64,000 bases of DNA from Erysipelotrichales bacterium (GCA_910576345.1 CAJTIT010000001.1:124001-188000), one strand, 5' to 3'. Numbered from the stretch's first letter, positions 7,003-16,755 are shown. The notes: generated by a model not told the origin, from the sequence alone. Numbers and translations are program-made.

Positions 7003-8115
7003 ATGGACTGGTTGAAATACCTGCTCATTCCTTTTCTGATTTCAACATTGATCACGCCGATATTGAAAAAAATCGCATATCGGCTGAATATATATGCAGA
7101 AATGAATGAACGCACGATCCACACCAAAAAAATTGCGCGTATAGGCGGTGTGGCCATTTACGTTGCGTTTATCGTTTCCATGGCCATGTTTGTGAAAGTG
7201 GATGATGCGTTCAATCGCATTTTGATTGGCGCAACGATTATGTTTGTCGGCGGATTGGTGGATGATATGTTGAATTTGAAACCAATGATCAAACTTGCGT
7301 TTCAAATTATTGCGGCGCTTGTGCTTACGCTATTTGGTGGTATAACACTGGATGCGATTCGCATGCCGCTGGGTATTTCCATCAATTTGGGCATTATTTC
7401 ATTTCTTGTCACGTTTGTATGGGTCATCGGCATTACGAATGCGGTCAATTTGATTGATGGACTGGATGGTCTAGCCGGCGGCATATCCGTGATTATTTTA
7501 ACAGTGATCGCAACACTTTCCGTATTGGAAGGAAGAAATGACATCATGATGTTGTCTTTGATTTTGGCAGGCAGCACATTGGGATTTTTAATCTACAATT
7601 CACATCCCGCCAGTATTTTCATGGGAGATTGCGGCGCTTTGTTTTTAGGCTTTGTCATTTCCGCAATTTCCTTGTTGGGATTCAAAAGTTCGACGCTGAT
7701 AACATTGGGATTGCCAATTTTATTGTTGGGCATTCCTATTCTGGATACGATTTCTGCCATCATTCGCAGGAAACTCAGTGGCAAAAGTTTTTCGGATGCG
7801 GATAAAAATCATTTGCACCATGTATTGATGCGTCGTTTTGGTCATCGCAATACGGTTTTGATTTTGTATGCGATTACCGGTTTGTTCGGTGTAACGGCTT
7901 ATACCTACATCGTGAACAAGGCGCTTGGATTTGTCGTCTTGTCGATCATGGTCATCTGTATTGAATTGTTCTTGGAAATCTCACATATGATTTCTCCACA
8001 GTATCATCCGATATTGAGCGTCGTTGACGGAATTCGTAAGATGATGAAAAAACCTTCTTTGGAAGAAGAAATTGAAGAAAAATTAGATGAAAAATTGCCA
8101 AGGCAGGATATATAG
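7003..8115 (+). CDS. tagO: Undecaprenyl-phosphate GlcNAc-1-phosphate transferase (TagO/WecA family)
   Basis: Encodes 370 aa, polytopic. It transfers a GlcNAc-1-phosphate-type group from a UDP-sugar to undecaprenyl phosphate, the first step of wall teichoic acid or related glycan synthesis. The MraY/WecA signatures are GGLVDDMLNLKP (DD motif) near residue 90, NAVNLIDGLDGLAGG near 145 and FMGDCGALFLGF near 205, with a His-rich HLHHVLMRRFGH loop near 270. GGGAGGTG (6990-6996) is the SD, so ATG 7003 is the start rather than GTG 6994. It lies 21 bp after mbl and is probably co-transcribed. Paired with the upstream ligase-like gene, it suggests surface-glycan synthesis. Confidence 0.88.
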   Translation: MDWLKYLLIPFLISTLITPILKKIAYRLNIYAEMNERTIHTKKIARIGGVAIYVAFIVSMAMFVKVDDAFNRILIGATIMFVGGLVDDMLNLKPMIKLAFQIIAALVLTLFGGITLDAIRMPLGISINLGIISFLVTFVWVIGITNAVNLIDGLDGLAGGISVIILTVIATLSVLEGRNDIMMLSLILAGSTLGFLIYNSHPASIFMGDCGALFLGFVISAISLLGFKSSTLITLGLPILLLGIPILDTISAIIRRKLSGKSFSDADKNHLHHVLMRRFGHRNTVLILYAITGLFGVTAYTYIVNKALGFVVLSIMVICIELFLEISHMISPQYHPILSVVDGIRKMMKKPSLEEEIEEKLDEKLPRQDI

Positions 8116-8391
8116 AATGTTTTATAAAGGAAACTGTTATGTAAAAGGTCTATTGACCACATGGCAGTTTTTTTGATCTTCTTTCTAAAGGAATTGATAT
8201 TCTCATGGAATTGTCAGAAAATTGATTATAATGTTTGTTAGATTAGAAAGCGATCAGGATTCTATGTGTCGTTGATAATTCATCAATATATTGAAAAAAT
8301 CGCATTTGTTTTCCATCTTTTTTGTAGTTTTCTAAGAATCAAATGCGCTCATTTTTCACTTTTCTGTCATTAAAACCGTCTTCTTTCAATA
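8116..8391. other. Intergenic region between tagO and the spoIIE promoter
   Basis: Apart from the tagO terminator this AT-rich stretch holds no coding frame with an SD. A TATAAT at 8227-8232 has no usable -35. The rest may be upstream Spo0A-binding territory, but no further clear 0A box was found. Confidence 0.5.
8131..8174 (+). terminator. Terminator after tagO
   Basis: AAACTG...ATGT...GGTC TATT GACC ACAT...CAGTTT with a run of T; one internal AAAA bulge. Confidence 0.75.
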
Positions 8392-8425
8392 TTTGACAAA
8401 TTATCCGTACTCTTTTTCATACAAT
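8392..8425 (+). promoter_or_regulatory. Candidate Spo0A-activated sigma-A promoter of spoIIE
   Basis: TTTGACAAA (8392-8400) is the reverse complement of a 0A box (TTTGTCRAA) and overlaps TTGACA (8393-8398). The -10 TACAAT (8420-8425) is 21 bp away, the over-long spacing typical of Bacillus spoIIE and spoIIG promoters. Confidence 0.6.
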
Positions 8426-8444
8426 GATGACAAGAGGTGATGTT

Positions 8445-10319
8445 GTGGAAAAAGCAGTCGTTCCTTTCAAGGAACATAAAGAACGCAGTATTCAAATTCA
8501 ATCTGTTTATATCACAGGATTAGCGCTGCTTGTCGGTAGTTGTCCGCATCCGCTGGCATTTGCGTTTGCGATGATGGTTTTGGCATATTTTTATATGCGG
8601 GATGGAAAGGAATGCAGGTTAGCGGCCATTGGTATTTTCGTCGGTTCGATAATCAACGGAATTGTCACGACCTATCTTTATGCGCTTGGTTTCACATTGT
8701 TTTTTTTATCCATTCATGTATGTTCGCTTTGGAATAAGAATATTTATCGGCTTATGCCGTATCTTTGTGCCGGTTTAAGTATTCCGTTTGGCTTTTATAC
8801 ATTTGGGTTCGATCAACGTGTGGCAATTATCGGTTTTTTGACATTCGCATTAATGAAATTGGATATATCTGACTTGTCGTGGATTCGAAAAGATCTGGTT
8901 GCGACATCGTTGGTTTATGGGATTGTATTTATCAGTATAGCGTTGTGGATCACACCAATGTTTCAGGATCCTTTACTTGGATGGCTTATTTGCGCTTTGC
9001 TTTTTATGCTTGCGTTTTTTTGCGAACCGTTTGCCGTTCTGGCATTTGTGATGTACTATCTCAGCGCTTCTGAAAATGTAATGATAGCGCCGGCTGTTAT
9101 ACTTGCGGTATTCTGTGTCGCATTTTTAAAAAAGGAGCCATGGCTGTTAGGGATGGCGCTTCTTTTGATTGGCTTTTGGTTTCAGATAGATGAAGGCTAC
9201 AGCGCATTGTTTGCGTTGGCAGCTTGTTTGGGATTTCTGTATGATGAAAAACGTTTGCCGTTTCATATTGAAAGGCACAAAGAAGAAAAAGAAAGCGGTG
9301 TTGCGCAAAGTATGTTGAACAAACAAATTCATAATTTTGCCAGTATCTTTGATTCTCTTTCTGATTATTATGAACAGGTCAGTGATGTTGAATCACAAAT
9401 GTTGTCTGATATGGCAAAAGCATTGAAATACAGCGCCGATCTTGTAAAAAAGGTGGACACGGATCAATCACAACGACAGCGTATTCTTCAAGCGTTGGAA
9501 GGTTATCAGTATGAAGTAGGAAATCTTTCCATGGAAGATGGAGAACATGGAAGTTTACATATAGAACTGGATATTAGAAATATTAAAAAAAGTGAGGTCA
9601 CACAGACATTGTTGCCGCTGATGGAAGTTTTGACACATGAAAACCTGATAGTGAGCGAAATCAATCATCGCCGTTTTACCAATGGCTATTATCATATTAC
9701 GATGGAAAATCATGTGCCCTTTACCATTGACGCTTATGCGGATTCACAAAAGAATATGTATGATGCATCAGGAGACAGTTTTTCCATCTTCCGTTTTCGT
9801 AATACGGTCATTTCCATGATTTCAGACGGAATGGGTAGTGGAGAACATGCGGCCGCATCATCCAGACTCATCACCAATATTTTTCAGCGTATGGTTGTCA
9901 GCGGCATACCCAAATTAGATTCCATTAAATGCATTAACAAACTTCTTCAAAGTGATGCATATGCGACACTCGATGCTATTTGTTTTGACTGCGCCATGTC
10001 AAGAGCCTATATCTTTAAATCTGCAGCTTGTCCAACGTTTCTGATCAGAGATAACAATCTGTATGAAATCAATGGAAGTTCATTGCCGGTTGGTATTGTT
10101 TCCAGCATTGAGCCAGATTGTTTCGTTGTGGATTTAAAAGAAGGGGATGAGTATTTACTGATCAGTGACGGCATCTTTATGGATGAAATTTATGAATGGC
10201 TGAAAATCAGAGATACGGCAAGCGCAAAGGACTCTATGGAATCACTGATGGAGATTTTACGGAAGAAACAGCGATTGGATGATTCTACTGCTGTTTTAAG
10301 TAAAATCAAAAAACGTTAA
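8445..10319 (+). CDS. spoIIE: Stage II sporulation protein E-like PP2C phosphatase
   Basis: Encodes 624 aa. SpoIIE dephosphorylates SpoIIAA at the polar septum to release sigma-F. The first ~270 residues form about ten membrane helices; a cytoplasmic linker follows; the C-terminal ~200 residues are a PPM/PP2C phosphatase with SDGMGSGEHAAASS and EYLLISDGIFMDE metal-binding Asp motifs. It is shorter than Bacillus SpoIIE (~820 aa), mostly in the linker. GTG 8445 is chosen because AGAGGTG sits at 8433-8439; the ATG at 8424 would overlap the promoter. tilS, hpt and ftsH follow as in Bacillus. Confidence 0.9.
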   Translation: MEKAVVPFKEHKERSIQIQSVYITGLALLVGSCPHPLAFAFAMMVLAYFYMRDGKECRLAAIGIFVGSIINGIVTTYLYALGFTLFFLSIHVCSLWNKNIYRLMPYLCAGLSIPFGFYTFGFDQRVAIIGFLTFALMKLDISDLSWIRKDLVATSLVYGIVFISIALWITPMFQDPLLGWLICALLFMLAFFCEPFAVLAFVMYYLSASENVMIAPAVILAVFCVAFLKKEPWLLGMALLLIGFWFQIDEGYSALFALAACLGFLYDEKRLPFHIERHKEEKESGVAQSMLNKQIHNFASIFDSLSDYYEQVSDVESQMLSDMAKALKYSADLVKKVDTDQSQRQRILQALEGYQYEVGNLSMEDGEHGSLHIELDIRNIKKSEVTQTLLPLMEVLTHENLIVSEINHRRFTNGYYHITMENHVPFTIDAYADSQKNMYDASGDSFSIFRFRNTVISMISDGMGSGEHAAASSRLITNIFQRMVVSGIPKLDSIKCINKLLQSDAYATLDAICFDCAMSRAYIFKSAACPTFLIRDNNLYEINGSSLPVGIVSSIEPDCFVVDLKEGDEYLLISDGIFMDEIYEWLKIRDTASAKDSMESLMEILRKKQRLDDSTAVLSKIKKR

Positions 10320-10334
10320 GGATGTTTGTAACAA

Positions 10335-10376
10335 ATACTGTGATCTTAAACTGTGGAATAGATCACGGTATTTTTT
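10335..10376 (+). terminator. Terminator after spoIIE
   Basis: ATACTGTGATCT pairs AGATCACGGTAT over 12 bp, followed by TTTTTT. Confidence 0.9.
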
Positions 10377-10548
10377 GTTTGATTGTTTTTAACAATTTGA
10401 AAATGAGCAAATATTTATTAAGACAATATAGAAATATGAATCGTATTTGTAAATGGTATATGGAAATGATGTTGTTTAACAGAAGAACTAAGGAAAGATG
10501 TTTATCAAAGCTGTTTATGTTGGAAAGTCTAAAACAAGTTCAATCTAC

Positions 10549-10577
10549 TTGCGTATGCCGCTGCGTTTTTGTATAAT
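10549..10577 (+). promoter_or_regulatory. Promoter of the tilS-hpt-ftsH group
   Basis: TTGCGT (10549-10554), 17-bp spacer, TATAAT (10572-10577). The expected transcription start falls at about 10584, virtually on the tilS start codon. Confidence 0.7.
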
Positions 10578-10578
10578 T

Positions 10579-11796
10579 ATGGCTATGAAATTAACAAATA
10601 GCGAAAAAAAACAAACATGGATTGTTGGTGTAAGCGGCGGAAGCGACTCTATGGCTTTACTCGATATGTGCAAATCTTTACATATGCATGTTATCGCAGC
10701 CCATATGAATTATCAGAAACGCAAATCTGCCGATCGTGATATGGAAGGTGTGCGGCAATATTGTATGCAACATCATATACCTTGTGAAATACGTCTCCAA
10801 CAAGAACCATGCGATACCAATTTTCAAGCGTTTGCCAGAGAAAAACGATATGCTTTTTTTCACGAATTGACAATACAGTATCAAGCGGCAGGAATTTTAA
10901 TTGCACATCAGAAAGATGATGTATTGGAAACCTATCAAATGCAGATACAAAGGCAGAATATACCAAATACATATGGATTGTGTGACCATGTGCAAATATA
11001 TGGATGTCAGGTCGTCAGACCGCTATTGTCCTACACCAAAAAACAACTGGAGTGTTATTGTCAGGAACATGATGTACCTTATTTTCTGGATGAAAGCAAT
11101 CTCAGCGACCGATATACACGCAATCGCATCCGCCATTCCATGATCGATAATATGAGTGAAACAGAAAAAAACAAAATGATAGAAGAAATCAAACAAAAGA
11201 ATCAAGATCTGGCATGTATCAGAGCACAATCACATCAGTTCTTAAACAAATGGAATTATCAAATAGAAGATTTACTTGCACAATCATACATCGCATTCAT
11301 ATTGGACACATGGATTTATCAAACTTGTCATGTACATGTGTCACAAAAAGAAATCCAAGAGATCATAACCCTCATTCAACGTCCAAACAATGCCACACGC
11401 AAATTGACCAATGAATTTGAACTCATTAAACAATATCATACCCTTTCCATACAAAGTACAAACATGGAAAACTATACTTATATTTATGATACATTGCTAT
11501 ATGAAACAACACCTTATTTTTCATTACAAAAAACCGGTGATGTTATTGAAGGTGTCACATTGTGCAAAGAAGATTTTCCAATCACGATTCGATCTTATCA
11601 ACCCGGGGATCAGATACAGTTACGGTTTGGCACAAAAAAAATCAGTCGCTGGTTCATTGATCGAAAAATCCCACAAAAAGATAGAAAACAATGGCCGGTT
11701 ATGGTCAATTCATCAGGAAAAATCATTTTTGTATCAAAAATTGGATGCGATATTGCACATTTCTCTAACAATCCAAGCGTATTTGTGATAAAATAG
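10579..11796 (+). CDS. tilS: tRNA(Ile)-lysidine synthase
   Basis: Encodes about 405 aa. Converts C34 of tRNA-Ile(CAU) to lysidine so that it reads AUA. The N-terminal PP-loop VGVSGGSDSMALLD is at ~residues 15-28; the AHMNYQKR and RNRIRHSMI segments are typical; a TilS C-terminal domain follows. The frame is open back to 10498, but the promoter -10 sits at 10572-10577, so initiation must be at ATG 10579 or more likely ATG 10585. No SD precedes either codon, so the mRNA may be leaderless. hpt follows 29 bp downstream. Confidence 0.88.
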   Translation: MAMKLTNSEKKQTWIVGVSGGSDSMALLDMCKSLHMHVIAAHMNYQKRKSADRDMEGVRQYCMQHHIPCEIRLQQEPCDTNFQAFAREKRYAFFHELTIQYQAAGILIAHQKDDVLETYQMQIQRQNIPNTYGLCDHVQIYGCQVVRPLLSYTKKQLECYCQEHDVPYFLDESNLSDRYTRNRIRHSMIDNMSETEKNKMIEEIKQKNQDLACIRAQSHQFLNKWNYQIEDLLAQSYIAFILDTWIYQTCHVHVSQKEIQEIITLIQRPNNATRKLTNEFELIKQYHTLSIQSTNMENYTYIYDTLLYETTPYFSLQKTGDVIEGVTLCKEDFPITIRSYQPGDQIQLRFGTKKISRWFIDRKIPQKDRKQWPVMVNSSGKIIFVSKIGCDIAHFSNNPSVFVIK

Positions 11797-11825
11797 TCTA
11801 TATGTTTATCAGGAGGATTTGAAGG

Positions 11826-12365
11826 ATGCATAAAGCAGTAGAGAAAATATTGGTTTCTGAAGAGCAGATCAAAGAACGATGTGCCGCTTTGGGACAAGAA
11901 ATCACAAATGATTATCAAAAAACAGGCAGAATACCCTATGTGGTTGCTTTGTTAAGGGGGAGCGTACCATTCCTGGCAGAACTTGTGAAGCATATTGATT
12001 TGGACATTTCATTTGATTTTATGGATGTGTCCAGTTATGAAGGTACGGAATCGATTGGCGATATTAAAATCAATAAGGATCTGGAGTGTTCTGTAAAAGG
12101 ATTGTCCATACTATTGGTGGAAGACATCGTCGATACCGGCAGAACTTTAAAAGCAGTAACGAAAATGTTAAAAAACAAAGGTGCAAATGACGTAAAAGTC
12201 GTGTCGCTGTTAGACAAACCAAGCCGCAGAACTGTGGACATTGAAGCAGATTATGTCGGTTTTGAAATTCCCAATGAGTTTGTGATCGGATTTGGACTGG
12301 ATTTCGATCAGAAATTCCGCAATTTGCCTTATGTAGGTGTATTAAAGAAGGCATTTTATCAGTAA
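11826..12365 (+). CDS. hpt: Hypoxanthine-guanine phosphoribosyltransferase
   Basis: Encodes 179 aa, usual length. Salvages hypoxanthine and guanine with PRPP. The PRPP loop reads LLVEDIVDTGRTLK near residues 97-110, RGSVPFLAEL is the early flexible region, and DYVGFEIPNEFVIGFGLD is the C-terminal purine-binding segment. AGGAGG at 11811-11816 precedes the start. The order tilS-hpt-ftsH is conserved in Firmicutes. ftsH begins 21 bp later. Confidence 0.95.
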   Translation: MHKAVEKILVSEEQIKERCAALGQEITNDYQKTGRIPYVVALLRGSVPFLAELVKHIDLDISFDFMDVSSYEGTESIGDIKINKDLECSVKGLSILLVEDIVDTGRTLKAVTKMLKNKGANDVKVVSLLDKPSRRTVDIEADYVGFEIPNEFVIGFGLDFDQKFRNLPYVGVLKKAFYQ

Positions 12366-12386
12366 ACCGTAGGAGGTTAAAGTACA

Positions 12387-14468
12387 ATGAACAATAAGAA
12401 ATTCGTGAACTTACTGCCGTTTTTGATTGTCTTTGTGTTATTGGGCGTACTTGTCAGCTTAGCATTGGGGCAAGACACAAAGAATTTTAATTATAACGAA
12501 TTTAAAAAACAGGCAGAAAAAATGAAAATCACAGAGGCAGATATGTCCATTACCGGTGTTGTAATCAATGTGAGCGGTAAATTTGATGATAATGGAACGT
12601 CTCGCAAATTCAGTGCGACGGTGCCAAGAACTGCAGAAAACCAAACATGGTTAGACAGTGTGTTGTTGAAAAACAATGCGGAAGTTGAAGCGAGTGATCC
12701 CAGTAATTCGGAGCGGATGACTTCATTCTTAATGAATATGATTTTGCCAATCGTTTTATTGGGCGCAATGTTTTATTTCATGTTTTCCAAATTGAATACC
12801 GGCGGCGCTAATAAAGCGTTTGAATTTAGTAAGTCCAGAGCAAAAATCGAAGGCGATACAAAAGTACGTTTTAAAGATGTCGCAGGATGTGACGAAGAAA
12901 AAGAAGAAGTACAGGAAATTATCGATTATTTGAAAAATCCTAAACGGTTTACCGATATGGGAGCACGTATTCCAAAGGGTATGTTAATGGTCGGTCCTCC
13001 AGGTACCGGTAAAACACTGCTAGCGAAAGCCGTTGCCGGAGAAGCGGATGTGCCGTTTTTCTCCATATCCGGATCTGATTTCGTGGAGATGTTTGTCGGT
13101 ACCGGGGCCAGTCGTGTGCGCGATATGTTCAAAAAAGCGCAACAGACAAAACCTTGTATCGTATTCATCGACGAGATTGACGCAGTCGGAAGACAGCGCG
13201 GTGCTGGAATGGGCGGCGGCAATGATGAGCGTGAACAGACACTCAATCAGCTGTTGGTAGAAATGGACGGCATGAGCCAAAACAACGGTATTGTCATTAT
13301 TGCGGCTACCAACCGTCCGGATGTGTTGGATCCCGCATTGCTTCGCTCCGGTCGTTTTGATCGTCAGATTACGGTCAATTTGCCGGATAAAAAAGGCCGT
13401 AATGAAATCTTGGAAGTACATGCCAGAAATAAAAAACTGGCAAGTGATGTCAGCTTAGAAAATTTGGCCAAACGCACACCTGGATTTTCTGGAGCTGATT
13501 TAGAAAACGTATTGAATGAAGGTGCGATTTTGGCTGTGCGCGATCATCGCAATCTGGTTACGATGGATGATTTGGATGAAGCCATTGATCGAGTCATGAT
13601 GGGTCCGGCAAAAAAATCAAAGAAATATACAGATAAAGAAAAACGTTTGGTTGCTTATCATGAAGCAGGTCATGCCATCATCGGATTGAAACTGGAAAAT
13701 TCAGATATGGTTCAAAAAGTGACCATTATTCCGCGTGGAGAAGCAGGCGGATACAACCTTATGACGCCTAGAGAAGAAAAGATGATGCCGACCAAGAGTG
13801 ATTTCATGGCGCAGATCACCGGTTTGCTTGGTGGCCGTGTAGCGGAAGAATTGGTATTCAATGAAATTTCTGCAGGCGCATCCAATGATATCGAGCGCGT
13901 GACCAAAATTGCCAAAATGATGGTTAAGAGTTTCGGTATGTCCAAATTAGGACCGGTGCAGTATGATGATCCAACCGGCAATGTGTTCTTAGGCCGTGAT
14001 TACGGCAAGGGCAATGACTATTCACATGAGATCGCATTTGAGATTGATAAAGAGATTCGCGAGATCATCAATGAATGTTATAAAAACTGTAAAGCAATTA
14101 TTTCAGAACATATGGATTTATTAAAACTGATCGCAGAAACATTATTTGAAGAAGAAACGATTACCAATGAACAGATTATGAATCTTGTTGATCATGGTAC
14201 CATTGAACCTTTGGAAGAAACAGATAAAGAAGCAACGCCAGAAACCAAGATCAGTGATTCCAATCCAAATGAAGAAACAAATGAGAATGTAGAAGTCAAA
14301 CCAAAGAAGACGACAAGAAAGCGCAAAACGGAAGAAAAACCATCGTTTGAAGATGCGATGAAAGAAGTTACCGGAGATGCACCTGTTGCAAAAAAACGCG
14401 GCAGAAAGAAAAAAACAGAAGTAGCAACAGAAAACAAAGAATCAAATGATTCAACGAATGAAGCTTGA
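12387..14468 (+). CDS. ftsH: ATP-dependent zinc metalloprotease FtsH
   Basis: Encodes 693 aa. Membrane-anchored AAA+ protease for membrane protein quality control. Two membrane segments (about 7-25 and 112-132) flank an extracytoplasmic loop. Then come Walker A GPPGTGKT, Walker [10 protein letters not shown], the second-region-of-homology arginines and the zinc site HEAGH near residue 427. After residue ~620 there is an unusually acidic then Lys/Arg-rich low-complexity tail with KKRGRKKKT-like clusters, longer than in Bacillus. AGGAGG precedes the start. A strong terminator follows. Confidence 0.97.
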   Translation: MNNKKFVNLLPFLIVFVLLGVLVSLALGQDTKNFNYNEFKKQAEKMKITEADMSITGVVINVSGKFDDNGTSRKFSATVPRTAENQTWLDSVLLKNNAEVEASDPSNSERMTSFLMNMILPIVLLGAMFYFMFSKLNTGGANKAFEFSKSRAKIEGDTKVRFKDVAGCDEEKEEVQEIIDYLKNPKRFTDMGARIPKGMLMVGPPGTGKTLLAKAVAGEADVPFFSISGSDFVEMFVGTGASRVRDMFKKAQQTKPCIVFIDEIDAVGRQRGAGMGGGNDEREQTLNQLLVEMDGMSQNNGIVIIAATNRPDVLDPALLRSGRFDRQITVNLPDKKGRNEILEVHARNKKLASDVSLENLAKRTPGFSGADLENVLNEGAILAVRDHRNLVTMDDLDEAIDRVMMGPAKKSKKYTDKEKRLVAYHEAGHAIIGLKLENSDMVQKVTIIPRGEAGGYNLMTPREEKMMPTKSDFMAQITGLLGGRVAEELVFNEISAGASNDIERVTKIAKMMVKSFGMSKLGPVQYDDPTGNVFLGRDYGKGNDYSHEIAFEIDKEIREIINECYKNCKAIISEHMDLLKLIAETLFEEETITNEQIMNLVDHGTIEPLEETDKEATPETKISDSNPNEETNENVEVKPKKTTRKRKTEEKPSFEDAMKEVTGDAPVAKKRGRKKKTEVATENKESNDSTNEA

Positions 14469-14483
14469 TGGAATTTCAAAAAG

Positions 14484-14530
14484 AAAATCCTTTTCATTGA
14501 TAAGTACAATCGAATGAAAGGGATTTTTAT
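14484..14530 (+). terminator. Terminator after ftsH
   Basis: AAAATCCTTTTCATT pairs AATGAAAGGGATTTT with a 14-nt loop and a T run. Confidence 0.88.
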
Positions 14531-14554
14531 TCTTTGTTTTCAACGACGTAAGCA

Positions 14555-14583
14555 TAGGCAATCCGTGTGTTTTCTGCTATAAT
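14555..14583 (+). promoter_or_regulatory. Promoter of the dihydrouridine synthase gene
   Basis: TAGGCA (14555-14560), 17 bp, TATAAT (14578-14583), with TGC in front (extended -10). Confidence 0.65.
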
Positions 14584-14693
14584 GAAATGCAAGTGAGGTA
14601 AGGGAAATATGAAATATTGTTTGAAAATGACGCAAAGCATTTTTGAAAGAAAAAATGACAGATACAAAAGGATGTAGGACAGGTAAGAATAAA

Positions 14694-15677
14694 ATGACTG
14701 AATGGAAAATAAAAAATATTACCATTGCCAATCGTGTGGTTGTGGCACCCATGGCAGGCATATCCAATCCAGCTTTTCGCACCATATGTAAACAATTTCA
14801 GCCGGGACTCATTTATACAGAAATGATTTCCGATAAAGCACTGTATTATCAGAATGCAAAAACAATCCATATGACGTATATGGAGCAAAGTGAACATCCA
14901 TTATCGATGCAGATTTTTGGACATGATATGGAAACGATGGTGTATGCCGCAAAGTTTTTGGATGAGAAGACCGATTGCGATATCATTGATGTCAATATGG
15001 GATGTCCTGTCAATAAAGTTATCAAGGCACATGCAGGCAGCGCACTGATGTTAGAGGAAGATTATGCCGCAAACCTTATAGATACGATCATATCGACTGT
15101 GAAAAAGCCGGTGACGGTGAAAATGCGTATCGGATTTGATCAAGATCATATCAACTGCGTATCTTTGGCAAAAAAATTGGAACAAGCAGGTGCCGGTGCA
15201 ATCGCCATACATGGAAGAACGCGTTCTCAAATGTATGAGGGAAACGCCGATTGGAGCTATATCAAAGCTGTCAAAGACGCACTTACCATACCTGTAATCG
15301 GAAATGGCGATATCCATACGCCGCAGGATGCTTTGCGTATGCTGACAGAAACCGGTGTGGACGCGGTGATGATTGGTCGTGGTGTACTTGGAGATCCTTG
15401 GCTGATCAAACAGATCGTACAGTATCTGGATAGCGGCACATATGAGCCAATAGCCGGTGCGGAAGAGAAATTCGAAATGGCGCGACAACACGCCAAACGT
15501 TTATGCGAACACAAAGGGGAAACCGTGGGCATGCGAGAAATGCGTGGACATGCCGCATGGTATGTCAAAGGATTGCATCACTCTCACCAGTTAAAGGATG
15601 CGCTGTCAAAAATTACAACCTATCAAGAATTGGATGCGTTATTGGATGATTATGAAAAGAATGTTTTACAAAAGTAA
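14694..15677 (+). CDS. dusB: tRNA-dihydrouridine synthase (DusB-like)
   Basis: Encodes 327 aa. FMN enzyme reducing uridines in the tRNA D-loop. Visible are VVAPMAGISNPAFR, the catalytic region DVNMGCPVNKVIKAHAGSALM (active Cys near residue 103), GRTRSQMYEG, and phosphate-binding VIGNGDI and DAVMIGRGVLGDPW. In Bacillus a dus gene lies a few genes after ftsH, so the position fits. In-frame starts at 14643 and 14655 exist, but homologues begin near ATG 14694; the SD is weak, so the start is uncertain. A terminator overlaps the stop. Confidence 0.9.
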   Translation: MTEWKIKNITIANRVVVAPMAGISNPAFRTICKQFQPGLIYTEMISDKALYYQNAKTIHMTYMEQSEHPLSMQIFGHDMETMVYAAKFLDEKTDCDIIDVNMGCPVNKVIKAHAGSALMLEEDYAANLIDTIISTVKKPVTVKMRIGFDQDHINCVSLAKKLEQAGAGAIAIHGRTRSQMYEGNADWSYIKAVKDALTIPVIGNGDIHTPQDALRMLTETGVDAVMIGRGVLGDPWLIKQIVQYLDSGTYEPIAGAEEKFEMARQHAKRLCEHKGETVGMREMRGHAAWYVKGLHHSHQLKDALSKITTYQELDALLDDYEKNVLQK

Positions 15678-15702
15678 TGGGAAATCTACCTGTTGCTTTT
15701 TT
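15673..15702 (+). terminator. Terminator overlapping the dus stop codon
   Basis: AGTAATGGG pairs CCTGTTGCT (with G-T pairs), 7-nt loop, T6. Confidence 0.7.
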
Positions 15703-15989
15703 ATTTTAACATTTTTTTATGCGCGATTTGTTTGAAAAAATATCGCTTACATATACGAAACAGGATAATAAGACTCGCAGTTATAAAAAGAAAATTAGAA
15801 TAATTTCAAACAGCCTTATGATTTATGCATTTCATTTTTTACAATATTATAAATGAACAAAAATAAATATACAAATTTTGGAAAAATATCAGAATATAAG
15901 ACAGCAGTTACAAAGCAAATACGTTATGATATGATAACAATATATGAAAAAACAGGCGTGTTTGTCCATATACTGTCGGGAGGGAAGGA
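15703..15989 (+). promoter_or_regulatory. AT-rich intergenic region with candidate promoter TTACAA-16-TATGAT
   Basis: No coding frame with an SD. Candidate promoter elements lie at 15908-15913 and 15930-15935, upstream of the GGGAGGG SD of the next gene. Nothing else recognised. Confidence 0.4.
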
Positions 15990-16358
15990 ATGAAATCAGA
16001 ATACAGTGTTTTAAAGTCAGAAATATTAAAATATCATTATTATAAAGCGTTAATGGATATCAGCTTCCGGCAGAAACAAGACTGGGAAAAACGATTGGCA
16101 AGTGCCCAAGGAAAAGAATATCAAAAGAAATGCAGAAAAAAGATTGTCATGTTTGATCTGCAATATCAAAGATGTATGCTGAATTATATCTATTTGGATC
16201 GTATTTTGCGCAGTTTATCTGCTTATGAGCGCGCCATCATTTTAAATCCGGAAGTTAAAAGCTTTATGATCAATCGAAACCAACGGCACATACAGCTGGA
16301 ATTCAATAAAATAACAAGAAAGATCTATGAAAGGATGAAAACGTATTATGAAAACTGA
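15990..16358 (+). CDS. Hypothetical small basic helical protein, first of a pair
   Basis: Encodes 122 aa, strongly predicted helical, rich in Lys/Arg/Tyr, no membrane segment or signal peptide. No family recognised. The end overlaps the start of the next gene by 11 bp, implying translational coupling. The shape (long helix, YERAI-x-LNPEVK turn, helix) parallels the next protein, so they could be diverged relatives. Small helical regulators of this kind are common in prophage late-control regions, but no other phage gene is present. GGGAGGGAAGG at 15979-15989 sits very close to the ATG. Confidence 0.55.
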   Translation: MKSEYSVLKSEILKYHYYKALMDISFRQKQDWEKRLASAQGKEYQKKCRKKIVMFDLQYQRCMLNYIYLDRILRSLSAYERAIILNPEVKSFMINRNQRHIQLEFNKITRKIYERMKTYYEN

Positions 16359-16755
16359 ATCCGTTAAACGTTTATATGATGAACTGGATGCTTATCAGAC
16401 GATGAAGCAAACCCAAGAAAAAGTGAATGATAAACTGTATCGTTTATATGAAAGACTGAATGCCAATGAGGAAATACAAAAAACATCACTGATTCAAGAA
16501 ATCGTATTGTTGGAAAATGAAAAACGCAGAATTTGCATCAATATGGAATATATCCAAAACTTGATCCATTCCAGAGTGTTGAAGAAAACAGAGCGTGAAA
16601 TGTTAAAAGACCGCTTCATTGAAGGGATGAAATATGATGAATTGTCGATCAAATATGGTTATGGACAACGTTATATTTATGATATTGTAGAAGCAATTAT
16701 AGAAAAACTGCATGCGTATCTTGTCAAAAATAAATTGATTGTTGAGACGATTTGA
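16348..16755 (+). CDS. Sigma-70 region 4-like small regulator (phage ArpU/DUF1492-like)
   Basis: Encodes 135 aa. A long N-terminal coiled coil (residues 1-75) precedes a helix-turn-helix resembling sigma region 4: LKKTEREMLKDRF followed by MKYDELSIKYGYGQRYIYD (about residues 83-120). Such proteins control phage late genes or conjugative modules; that role is an inference. The TGA stop is made by the first bases of the adjoining IS element (16753-16755), so the natural C-terminus may have been lost. The DNA-binding domain itself looks complete. Confidence 0.6.
   Translation: MKTESVKRLYDELDAYQTMKQTQEKVNDKLYRLYERLNANEEIQKTSLIQEIVLLENEKRRICINMEYIQNLIHSRVLKKTEREMLKDRFIEGMKYDELSIKYGYGQRYIYDIVEAIIEKLHAYLVKNKLIVETI

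Noticed and set aside
8227-8232. TATAAT upstream of spoIIE as a second promoter
   Set aside because: The nearest -35-like hexamers are 10 or 27 bp away, outside usable spacing.
10322-10576. 84-codon ORF between spoIIE and tilS
   Set aside because: It starts inside the spoIIE terminator region, has no SD and atypical composition, and its 3' end overlaps the tilS promoter.
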